Of a DNA stretch of 64,000 bases, positions 17,489 to 24,506 are shown piece after piece. Made by a program: the position numbers and the translations under genes. A model generated the notes under the pieces. It saw only the letters and a program-made list of their open reading frames with translations, had not been told where the DNA came from and made no database searches. The stretch spans positions 37,197-101,196 of the forward strand of contig CAZGXM010000002.1 in the NCBI GenBank assembly GCA_964529795.1, written 5' to 3'. This DNA comes from CAZGXM01 sp964529795 (lineage in GTDB: Bacteria; Bacillota; JADQBR01). Position 1 is the first letter of the stretch, and each line of letters starts with the position of its first letter.

Positions 17489-17588
17489 CTTGGCCGATAT
17501 TCCGGTCGATGAACTGCCGGTCTTGTCGGCAAATGAGCGGTTGGGGGCCGCAATTAGAGAAAGGCTCAAAAAGAATAAGGAAGCGTAA
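17475..17588 (+). CDS. Small hypothetical protein (37 residues)
   Basis: ATG 17475 follows a G-rich AAAGGGGGGGCGAG and opens a 37-codon frame: an acidic-hydrophobic start (MLVIDLADIPVDELPVL) and a basic, helical tail (AIRERLKKNKEA). No family is recognised. It overlaps the possible cyclotransferase remnant in another frame and ends 13 bases before the transposase fragment. It may be a real small protein or a fragment. Confidence 0.3.
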   Translation: MLVIDLADIPVDELPVLSANERLGAAIRERLKKNKEA

Positions 17589-17601
17589 AGAAATAACTTA
17601 C

Positions 17602-17913
17602 TCATAGATTGTTGGGTGATATGCTGTAGTTCCACTCTCCATGGAATTTCTGACGATCAATGTTTACTTGAGCCATTTCTTCTTCAGAGACTTTAATGCC
17701 TTTCGAATAAGAGTTGGTATCGAGTTGACATTGAACCTTTGATCCTGTGGCAGTGGTTGTGCCAGCTATCAGATTGACAATCACTTCGTGACTCACCAGC
17801 GGACGCCCCCGCCAATTCTGTGTGATGTGAGAAAACAAACGCTGCTCAATCTTGTTCCATTTACTGGTGCCGGGCGGAAAACGACAGACGGTAATCACCG
17901 AAGGGTTTATCAC
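17602..17913 (-). pseudogene. C-terminal fragment of an ISAzo13-family transposase
   Basis: About 100 residues on the minus strand match the end of ISAzo13-type transposases as I know them: FPPGTSKWNKIEQRLFSHI, NWRGRPLVSHEVIVNLIAGT, then KGIKVSEEEMAQVNI and FHGEWNYSI. The catalytic N-terminal three quarters are missing; the frame begins inside the domain at a GTG with no ribosome site. It abuts the tail of a sigma-54 activator on the other strand, so the element probably inserted into that gene and was then mostly deleted. Confidence 0.8.
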
Positions 17914-17914
17914 A

Positions 17915-18144
17915 GCACGGCACCTGCCCAGCTACATGTCCAACAATATGACGGGAGGCAGTGTGCAGGAAGCCGGTGAACCGGACACCTTGCCGGGGAA
18001 AAGATAGCCCGGCTGGAAAAGTGGACCAGTGAGGAGGCGTTAAAACTCTGCGGCAACAATAAGACCAAGGCAATTAAAATGCTCGGTATCAGCCGTCGTG
18101 CTTTTTATAACAAGTTGGAAAAATACGAGATTACAGCTAAGTGA
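17915..18144 (+). pseudogene. C-terminal remnant of a sigma-54-dependent activator
   Basis: Reading from 17915, ARHLPSYMSNNMTGG resembles the linker after an AAA+ domain. After a frameshift near 17985-17992 the frame ending at 18144 gives GEKIARLEKWTSEEAL, CGNNKTKAIKMLGISRRAFYNKL, a standard Fis-type helix-turn-helix of NtrC-family activators. The sensory and AAA+ domains are gone, replaced by the ISAzo13 stump. It lies 200 bases upstream of an intact sigma-54 promoter, so the local activator of that promoter has been lost. Confidence 0.8.
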
Positions 18145-18154
18145 TAGTATAAAA

Positions 18155-18172
18155 AGTATATATATGTATACT
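18155..18172. repeat. Short AT-rich inverted repeat upstream of a sigma-54 promoter
   Basis: AGTATA (18155-18160) and TATACT (18167-18172) are separated by six bases, about 175 bases upstream of the sigma-54 promoter. It could be an activator site but may be no more than AT-rich sequence. Confidence 0.25.
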
Positions 18173-18347
18173 AAAAATACAACCTGCGGATTTCAGGCGA
18201 GCCCTTTAATCAGCAGGTTTTTTGCAGTTTTCACCAGCCCTAACTGTATAAATTATGCACAAGCATCATTTGTAGGAGTAACGGCAGGGAAGCGGTAAGC
18301 GCCGATAAAGACTAAACACAGTTTAAATTCAGAATATTAGCATTAAT

Positions 18348-18363
18348 TGGCATAGTCATTGCA
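18348..18363 (+). promoter_or_regulatory. Sigma-54 (-24/-12) promoter of the phenylacetate-CoA-ligase-like gene
   Basis: TGGCAT-N5-TTGCA with GG and GC 10 bases apart. Predicted transcription start is near 18374, about 40 bases before the coding start. This also excludes in-frame starts upstream of the promoter such as 18359. Confidence 0.8.
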
Positions 18364-18415
18364 TATAAGTAATTTAGGTTGGCCAACCAAAAAACTTAAG
18401 GAGGAAATGTTTTGC

Positions 18416-19744
18416 ATGGGTAGGTTTAAAAAGTATTGGGATGAAGAAATGGAAACTATGCCCCGGCAAAAACTGGAGGAATACCAGCTTAAGCTGCTTA
18501 AAGAAACTCTGGAATTTTCATACAATTGTTCGCCGTACTATAAACATACATTTGATGAGGCGGGAGTTAAGCCCGGGGACCTAAAAGGCCTGAAAGACTT
18601 GAAGAAGTTTCCAACCATCAACAAAAAAATCCTTAGAGAAAGGCAACAGGCGGTTCCTGATTTTGGTGACATTACCTGTGTCCCAGAAGAAGAAATTGTT
18701 TACATTTCCGCTTCTAGCGGCTCAACCGGAGTACCCACGGCTTCGCCTTTTACCGCACAGGATTTTGAGGATTTTCAGGACTTCGAGGCCAGGCTCTTCT
18801 GGTCCTCGGGGATGCGCCCCACCGACCGGTATTGCCATGCTTTAAACTTTACACTGTTTGTGGGTGGCCCGGATGTGATTGGTGCACAAAAAGTTGGTGC
18901 GCTGTGTATTTGGGCTGGAGCGATACCGTCGGAGCGACTTCTGGGAATTCTTAAGCAGTGGAAAGCGACTGTTACCTGGACTACTCCTTCCTATGCATGG
19001 TACCTAGGGGAAACTGCCAAGGAACATGGCATAGATCCGGCCAGGGATTTAAACATTCAGAAGATCTTTGTGGCCGGGGAACCAGGGGGATCCATTCCGG
19101 AGACCCGAGAGGCGATCGAAGAATTGTGGCAAGCCAAAGTCTATGACTATTACGGGCTGTCAGATATTTTCGGAGCTTGTGCCGGAATGTGCGAGGAAAG
19201 AGAGGGCCTGCACTGGGCTGAAGACCACATCTTAATTGAAGTTGTCAATCCGGATACTGGTGAAGAAGTGGCAGAAGGCGAACGCGGGGAACTGGTGCTT
19301 ACTTCGCTGAAGAAAAAAGCTAGGCCGCTAATTAGGTTCCGTACCGCGGACATTGTTTCATATACCTCTGAGCAGTGCCGCTGTGGGCGTACTCACCTTC
19401 GCTTACATGGCATTCACGGCAGGTTGGATGACATGCTTATTGTCAAGGGGGTCAACGTCTTTCCCAGCGATATAGAGGCAATTATCCGGAACAACAAGGA
19501 CCTGACCGGCGAATACCGACTCAGGGTGTCGGAGAAAAAGCACATGACTCATTTGATAGTGGAAGCAGAACATGCCATGCATATCGAGAATAACCAGGTC
19601 CAAGGTCTATCCCAGGCTGTGCAAAAAGAATGTATGAAAATAGTTGGTATTAAACCTGAAATCAAATTGATGAAGCCCGGCAGCCTGCCCAGGGCTACTC
19701 ACAAGGCAAAAAGAGTGATTGATGAGAGGAAAGGAACTGCGTAG
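18416..19744 (+). CDS. Phenylacetate-CoA ligase family protein
   Basis: A 442-residue AMP-forming ligase of the PaaK type, which activates aryl or other acids to CoA thioesters. Features are the N-terminal KKYWDEEMETMPRQKLEEYQ, typical of PaaK relatives, the ATP-binding SASSGSTGVPT, YDYYGLSD, and RTADIVSYTSEQCRCGRTH with cysteines seen in this family. ATG 18416 is chosen for its fit to homologous N-termini; ATG 18407, closer to AAGGAGG, is an alternative. It is transcribed from a sigma-54 promoter whose activator is broken, and is followed by a permease gene 41 bases later. The actual acid substrate is unknown. Confidence 0.85.
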   Translation: MGRFKKYWDEEMETMPRQKLEEYQLKLLKETLEFSYNCSPYYKHTFDEAGVKPGDLKGLKDLKKFPTINKKILRERQQAVPDFGDITCVPEEEIVYISASSGSTGVPTASPFTAQDFEDFQDFEARLFWSSGMRPTDRYCHALNFTLFVGGPDVIGAQKVGALCIWAGAIPSERLLGILKQWKATVTWTTPSYAWYLGETAKEHGIDPARDLNIQKIFVAGEPGGSIPETREAIEELWQAKVYDYYGLSDIFGACAGMCEEREGLHWAEDHILIEVVNPDTGEEVAEGERGELVLTSLKKKARPLIRFRTADIVSYTSEQCRCGRTHLRLHGIHGRLDDMLIVKGVNVFPSDIEAIIRNNKDLTGEYRLRVSEKKHMTHLIVEAEHAMHIENNQVQGLSQAVQKECMKIVGIKPEIKLMKPGSLPRATHKAKRVIDERKGTA

Positions 19745-19785
19745 CGGCGGTTTTCTCTATACCTATTATAAAAAAGGGGGTTATT

Positions 19786-21171
19786 TTGTTGGGTATATAC
19801 TTCGGTAAAAAGAGGCCGAGCACCCCGGAGGCCGAGCAGCCTTATGTCGGGGGCGTATTGAAATTCAGACTGCCCTTTATTCACTATCCGTGGGAGTGGC
19901 CGGATGCCATTCAGGGAGCGATTTTATCAGTTGTACCAATGGGGATTATTGCTGCTATGACCAGCGTGCTGGGAATCCCTTTTGAAGTTGCCATTACCAT
20001 GGTAATAATCAACAATTTTATGTACCTGATACACACCCATTTTGGCGACCCGTCCGTAGTGGGCTGGATCACTCCGGGTATCCCTCTCTATATAGCTTTT
20101 TTAACGGGTTTTGCAGAGGGTCCCGAGAGGCTGCAGGCGATGATTGCCCTGCAACTGCTGGTGGCTGCGATCTTTATCTTTTTTGGTCTTACCAAACTGG
20201 CAGGAAGAGTTGTGGCGGCCATTCCCAACAGTATTAAGGCCGGTATTTTACTGGGTGCAGCTATTGCCTCAATCATTGGTGAATTCAAAGCAGAGGGGAG
20301 AGTGTCCCAGTTTACTGTCAGTATTTTGCTGGGCGTGGGGTTGTCCTTCTTTATGCTATTTTCCAGTGCTACAGCGGAGTTGCGCCAACGTTACAGTTTG
20401 TTCCGCTTTGTAGCTCAGTATGGTATTGCTATCCCTTTTGCCATATCCTATGTGATTGGGATTATTATTGGTGAGGTTCAGATGCCCACTATTAACTGGG
20501 GATTTACCCCGCTGGCCGTGGGGGAAATGGTCAGGACCTTGTCGCCCTTTAATATCGGTTTTCCGTCTGTTGGCATATTTTTGAAGGCATTACCACTGGC
20601 AATTGCAGCGTATATCATTGCCTTTGGCGATGTGCTGATTGCCAACAGTCTCTTAAAGGCATGTGATGAAAAACGTAAGGATGAAAAAGTATTGTTTGAG
20701 GCAAACAGGAACAACATTATTGCCGGTATTCGTAATGCGGTTGAGGGTTTGTTCTTACCTTTCCTGCCGCTGTCCGGGCCCCAATGGGCCGGTGGGCAGG
20801 CATTGGTGGTAAATCGTTACATCAATAGCACCCGCGAACAAATGGATAGCTACTGGGGCGGAGCAACCTCCATCTTTTGGGGAATGAGCATTGCCTTGCT
20901 GCTGGGGCCAGTCGTATCATTGTTTAAACCGGGCCTAGCTATTGGGCTTTCCCTGACACTGTTGGTACAAGGGTATCTTTGCGCCTACCTGGCCATGGAA
21001 ATGGTTGAAAGCAAGATTGAAAGGGGTATAGCCGGGGTTGTCGGGGCAATCATTGCTATCAAAGGTGCTGCCTGGGGATTGATAATAGGACTGGTTCTTT
21101 ACTTCCTGCTAGAGCATGATTGGTTTAAACAAATTATTGTTTCAGAAGGAAAATCAAGTGTTGATAGTTAA
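19786..21171 (+). CDS. Multi-pass permease, NCS2/xanthine-uracil-permease-like
   Basis: A 461-residue membrane protein with 11-13 predicted helices. Segments such as DPSVVGWITPGIPLY, AIPNSIKAGILLGAAIAS and AFGDVLIANSLL resemble the fold of nucleobase/anion (NCS2 and SulP-like) transporters, but it is not a standard uracil or xanthine permease. The TTG start follows GGGGG. Being the second gene behind a sigma-54 promoter and a CoA-ligase, it more likely carries the ligase's acid substrate than a nucleobase; that is inference. Confidence 0.6.
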   Translation: MLGIYFGKKRPSTPEAEQPYVGGVLKFRLPFIHYPWEWPDAIQGAILSVVPMGIIAAMTSVLGIPFEVAITMVIINNFMYLIHTHFGDPSVVGWITPGIPLYIAFLTGFAEGPERLQAMIALQLLVAAIFIFFGLTKLAGRVVAAIPNSIKAGILLGAAIASIIGEFKAEGRVSQFTVSILLGVGLSFFMLFSSATAELRQRYSLFRFVAQYGIAIPFAISYVIGIIIGEVQMPTINWGFTPLAVGEMVRTLSPFNIGFPSVGIFLKALPLAIAAYIIAFGDVLIANSLLKACDEKRKDEKVLFEANRNNIIAGIRNAVEGLFLPFLPLSGPQWAGGQALVVNRYINSTREQMDSYWGGATSIFWGMSIALLLGPVVSLFKPGLAIGLSLTLLVQGYLCAYLAMEMVESKIERGIAGVVGAIIAIKGAAWGLIIGLVLYFLLEHDWFKQIIVSEGKSSVDS

Positions 21172-21375
21172 GAATAAAGGTAACTATCTAGCATGACGTT
21201 CACAAAAGGACAGAAATGCTCCTGGGATTGACCATAAAAAAACTGAGTTAAGGCAGATTGCCGGTAAACAAAGGTGTCCCCTTAGTCCCTTAATTGTAAA
21301 ATTCTTGCCAAAACGGAAAGAAAATTTAACACGGGAAAGCTTTTATGCTTGCTAATTCAGGGATGACAACTTTGG

Positions 21376-21935
21376 CTCCGGCTTGTCCGGGTTAGGTATA
21401 AACAACAAGGAAATTGCGCGCCAAACGGGCTGGAACCGCAACACCGTGAAACAATGGCGCAACCGCTGGGCCAAAGCAGCTGAAGAGCTCAAGTAAGTGG
21501 AAGCCGACCGCCCCCGTGCCTTGAAGTCCACAATCCAATCCCTCTTGCGTGACAAACAGCGCTCGGGGAAGTGGAAGTCAAGCAAGTGTGTACCGTCTAC
21601 CGGGAAGCACCCGAGATGGCCAAAGAGGGCGTACGCGTCATCAGCACGGATGAAAAAACCGGCATTCAGGCACTGGAGCATGCCCATCCGGCCCATCCGC
21701 ATTGCCTATGAAACCCGCACAAGTGGAACGGCGTGACCCGGAATATATCCGGCATTGATCCGGAAACTTTAGGCAAGAAAGGTAAGGCTGGCGTGTTGGC
21801 ACCCATGGAAGCGCGGAAAGTATTTCTGGCGGACCCCGCTCACCGGATTCGCATTGTATACACACCGAAGCATTGGAAAAACGGATTGCTGAACTTATTG
21901 AGTATTACAATAAGCATTTGGCTAATAAGCCCGTA
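21376..21935 (+). pseudogene. Decayed IS630-type transposase
   Basis: Pieces of an IS630/Tc1-like transposase occur in order but in shifting frames. The N-terminal helix-turn-helix part reads NKEIARQTGWNRNTVKQW and ends in a stop near 21494. A middle part in another frame reads VCTVYREAPEMAKEGVRVIS followed by TDEKTGIQALEHAHP, which holds the first catalytic Asp region. Later pieces are IRIVYTPKHW and AELIEYYNKHLANKP. Several stops and frameshifts make it non-functional. The preceding stretch 21172-21375 shows no gene. Confidence 0.8.
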
Positions 21936-21944
21936 ATTACCAGT

Positions 21945-22011
21945 CAGAACTCATGCACGGCTTTTTCAAGGACCGCCGTTTAGGCGGGCAAATAGTCGTG
22001 CATGAGTTCTG
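21945..22011. repeat. Perfect 15-bp inverted repeat with nested hairpin
   Basis: CAGAACTCATGCACG (21945-21959) and its exact complement CGTGCATGAGTTCTG (21997-22011) enclose a second hairpin, CCGCC/GGCGG (21973-21987). It lies just past the IS630 remnant. Origin (element end, small MITE-like unit or transcript hairpin) is unclear. Confidence 0.6.
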
Positions 22012-22161
22012 TGATTTTAACAGGGGGGAGTTTAACAATTCCCTCCAATTTTCACTGGATATTTATCTTGTGTTTTTCTCCATTCCTATTTTGTATTGAT
22101 CACCCGTAAAGCAGCCCGTTCTCTACCCTTGACGGAATGGCCGAAGTTGGCTAAAATACCA

Positions 22162-22344
22162 GATAAATGAACGGTAACGAAATTCCATGAATTAGTGTGG
22201 ATGAGGACTACCCTTAAGTAGTTGCTCTTCTTGACCAAGCAGGGAAAACCGCCTGTGAATTGCTGCTTGTTTTTTTTAATGCAATGCCCCAGTGATTGAA
22301 CCTCTTGCTTGTAGATTTTCGGATAAATAAACGGTAATTAAATT
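22162..22344. repeat. Direct repeat of the flavoprotein-gene leader
   Basis: A 23-base unit occurs at 22162-22184 and 22322-22344 with three mismatches (GATAAATGAACGGTAACG versus GATAAATAAACGGTAATT and following AAATT). A second short match, GTGTGG-NN-GAGGA, follows each copy after different spacing. The first copy seems a decayed duplicate of the leader just before the gene at 22366. Confidence 0.5.
22236..22277 (+). terminator. Rho-independent terminator-like hairpin
   Basis: CAAGCAG (22236-22242) pairs with CTGCTTG (22263-22269) across a 20-base loop and is followed by eight T residues. It lies between the IS630 debris and the flavoprotein gene. Confidence 0.55.
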
Positions 22345-22365
22345 GTGTGGGGGAGGAGTTTAATT

Positions 22366-22986
22366 ATGAAAATAATTGCTATTAACGGTAGTCATCGTAA
22401 AGGCAAGAATACTGCTAAAATGCTGGAAGCTGTCCTGAAGGAAGCAGCGGCTCAGGGTGCGGAAGTGGAGTTAATTGAGCTAAGTGACTACGAAATCAGG
22501 CGCTGCCTATCCTGCAACAAGTGCCTGCGCCGTCCCCAGTGTTCGATTCAAAATGATGACATGGCCGCGCTCGGTGAAAAGCTTCAAGAGGCCCGGGGGA
22601 TAGTTTTGGGGTCGCCGGTCTACTGGCATAACGTTACCACGCTGATGAAAAACTTTATGGACCGGACCCGTTGGATGCATATGACTGCGAATATGCTGGC
22701 AGGGAAAGTGGGAGCTGCCGTAACCCACGCAGGGTTACGTAATGGTGGCCAGGAAACCTGCCTGTCAATAATGGAACACTTTTTAAGGGCCCATGGATTG
22801 CTGCTGGCGGATAGCCGCAGGGCGGATGGGGGAATTATTACTACCGGGGCGGCGGGGACGATGTTTGGCAACTACAAAGAGGGTCGCGTTAGTTTTCGAA
22901 AAGGAGTGGAAGAAGACGAGGCTGCCATTGCTGCCTGTAAGCAGGTCGGTAGGAATATGGTAGCGCTGATAAACCGGCTGGGTTAG
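22366..22986 (+). CDS. Flavodoxin-fold FMN reductase / iron-sulfur flavoprotein-like
   Basis: A 206-residue NADPH-dependent FMN-reductase-type flavodoxin. The phosphate-binding loop is GSHRKGKNT, and GSPVYWHNVTTLMKNFMDR is the usual second flavin segment. A cysteine cluster CLSCNKCLRRPQC resembles that of iron-sulfur flavoproteins, so a 4Fe-4S cluster is possible. It would move electrons in the cytoplasm, with unknown partners. ATG 22366 follows GGGGGAGGAG. It stands alone between two terminator-like hairpins. Confidence 0.82.
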   Translation: MKIIAINGSHRKGKNTAKMLEAVLKEAAAQGAEVELIELSDYEIRRCLSCNKCLRRPQCSIQNDDMAALGEKLQEARGIVLGSPVYWHNVTTLMKNFMDRTRWMHMTANMLAGKVGAAVTHAGLRNGGQETCLSIMEHFLRAHGLLLADSRRADGGIITTGAAGTMFGNYKEGRVSFRKGVEEDEAAIAACKQVGRNMVALINRLG

Positions 22987-22994
22987 TTAAAAAG

Positions 22995-23044
22995 AAAATC
23001 ACCCACTTCCAGTTTTGTAAAAGGGGGTGATTTTGCAGTAGAAA
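22995..23044. terminator. Terminator hairpin after the flavoprotein gene
   Basis: AAAATCACCC (22995-23004) pairs perfectly with GGGTGATTTT (23035-23044). The run of A at one end and T at the other would allow termination in either direction. Confidence 0.65.
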
Positions 23045-23139
23045 AAATTATCTAAAGGATTATTGAAAGGAGATGGCAAATCAGGCAAGCGCAATATCTT
23101 TTTTAAACGAAAAAATAATTTTGGGAGAGGTGAGAGCCC

Positions 23140-23553
23140 TTGAGGCCAAGTTTGCTTGTTGCATTGACGTCTGGTGTATTGCTTATTTTTCTCGTAGGAT
23201 TTGTGGGAGTGGAATACAGCAGCAAGCCTTCATTTTGCGGGAACTGTCATGAGATGAGGGCTGCGTACCAGCAATGGACTCAATCCCCTCATAATAGTGT
23301 TAGCTGCCTTAAATGCCATGCGGATGGGACGTTGGGGGGATACATAAAGGTGAAGGCGAACGGCTTAAGGCAGCTATATGTGCATTTTACAGAAGAAGTA
23401 ACTTCTGATAACATTGAGGTGGTTGTTCCCAAGGAAAGATGCCTGGTTTGTCATACAAAACCCAAGACCGGGGAGGGGCATATAAAAGTTACGCAGCAAA
23501 TGGAGTGTACGGATTGTCATAAAGATTTTGTTCATGATTTAACAAAAACATAG
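23140..23553 (+). CDS. Tetraheme c-type cytochrome, NapC/NrfH-like (short)
   Basis: A 137-residue protein with one N-terminal membrane anchor (LLVALTSGVLLIFLVGFVGV) and four CxxCH heme sites: CGNCH, CLKCH, CLVCH and CTDCH. The first is followed by Met (CGNCHEM), as in NrfH, where Met ligates heme 1. Such proteins take electrons from menaquinol and pass them to an exported reductase. No catalytic partner is in the window, so it may serve a distant enzyme. The TTG start at 23140 has GGGAGAGGTGAG upstream. It is shorter than typical NapC (about 180-200 residues). Confidence 0.85.
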   Translation: MRPSLLVALTSGVLLIFLVGFVGVEYSSKPSFCGNCHEMRAAYQQWTQSPHNSVSCLKCHADGTLGGYIKVKANGLRQLYVHFTEEVTSDNIEVVVPKERCLVCHTKPKTGEGHIKVTQQMECTDCHKDFVHDLTKT

Positions 23554-23608
23554 GCCTTCAGACCTGTTTTTCAGTTGGTTTTGTAATCCAAAGCGGGAGG
23601 TGAGTTGT

Positions 23609-24385
23609 TTGCGAGTTGCCGGTATTCAGATTGACATAGCATTGGGCCAGCCGGAAGTCAATCGTGAAAAGGTAGCAGCCATGATTCGTACCGCAGCGGC
23701 TAAAGGTGCCGGGATAGTGGTGCTGCCGGAGATGTGGAACACCGGTTATGCCCTTGAACGCTTGGAACATATCAGTGATACCGCGGGAGAACCTAGCAAG
23801 GCACTTCTCGGCACTTTGGCAAAGGAACTGGGAATTGACATTATCGGTGGTTCCGTGGCAAGTCAAGAAAATGGCAAATTCTACAATCATTCCCTGGTGA
23901 TAAACAGGCGAGGGCAGCTGGTGCATACCTATGAGAAAGTGCATTTATTTAGATTGATGGATGAAGAGAAGTACCTGCAGCCGGGTAAAGAGGCGAAACC
24001 TTTTTCTTTAGCCGGGGCCAGGTGGGGCTTGATTATTTGTTATGATTTAAGGTTCCCGGAGCTGTCAAGAAAGCTGGCGGTGGCAGGCGCAGAGGTGCTG
24101 GTTGTTCCCGCCCAGTGGCCGAAGACAAGGCTTTACCACTGGCGGAGCTTGCTGGTGGCCCGGGCGATAGAAAACCAGCAGTATGTGGTGGCGGTAAACC
24201 GGGTGGGTTTCGATGATAAAAATGAGTTTGCCGGGCATTCAATGGTGGTGGACCCGTTGGGTGAAGTGCTTTATGAGGCGGGGGAAAAAGAAGTTGTATT
24301 TATGGTGGATATGGATATGGATAAAGTAGCGGCAGTGCGGCGGAGCATGCCGGTGTTTGCGGACAGAAGCCCCGAATGTTACTAA
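23609..24385 (+). CDS. Carbon-nitrogen hydrolase (nitrilase superfamily, omega-amidase-like)
   Basis: A 258-residue nitrilase-fold amidase. The Glu-Lys-Cys triad is visible as Glu in VLPEMWNTGY, Lys in YEKVHLF and Cys in LIICYDLRFPEL. It resembles the Nit2/YafV branch, which hydrolyses omega-amides of 2-oxo acids, although other small amides are possible. TTG 23609, six bases after GGGAGGTG, gives MRVAGIQID; the GTG at 23600 overlaps the Shine-Dalgarno itself. It precedes addB by 120 bases. Confidence 0.85.
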   Translation: MRVAGIQIDIALGQPEVNREKVAAMIRTAAAKGAGIVVLPEMWNTGYALERLEHISDTAGEPSKALLGTLAKELGIDIIGGSVASQENGKFYNHSLVINRRGQLVHTYEKVHLFRLMDEEKYLQPGKEAKPFSLAGARWGLIICYDLRFPELSRKLAVAGAEVLVVPAQWPKTRLYHWRSLLVARAIENQQYVVAVNRVGFDDKNEFAGHSMVVDPLGEVLYEAGEKEVVFMVDMDMDKVAAVRRSMPVFADRSPECY

Positions 24386-24506
24386 GGGACAGATTTGACT
24401 TGTCTTTTTTTACTACCGATCTCCCATTTTGGGGAATTTGGGTGGCAGAAACTTGCCGGTAATACGAGAATTACCATCAGTAAGGCTAAGATTGATAGGA
24501 GCGGTA

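Noticed and set aside
24386..24420. Terminator between the nitrilase-family gene and addB
   Set aside because: A run of T is present, but the only stem is about four base pairs.
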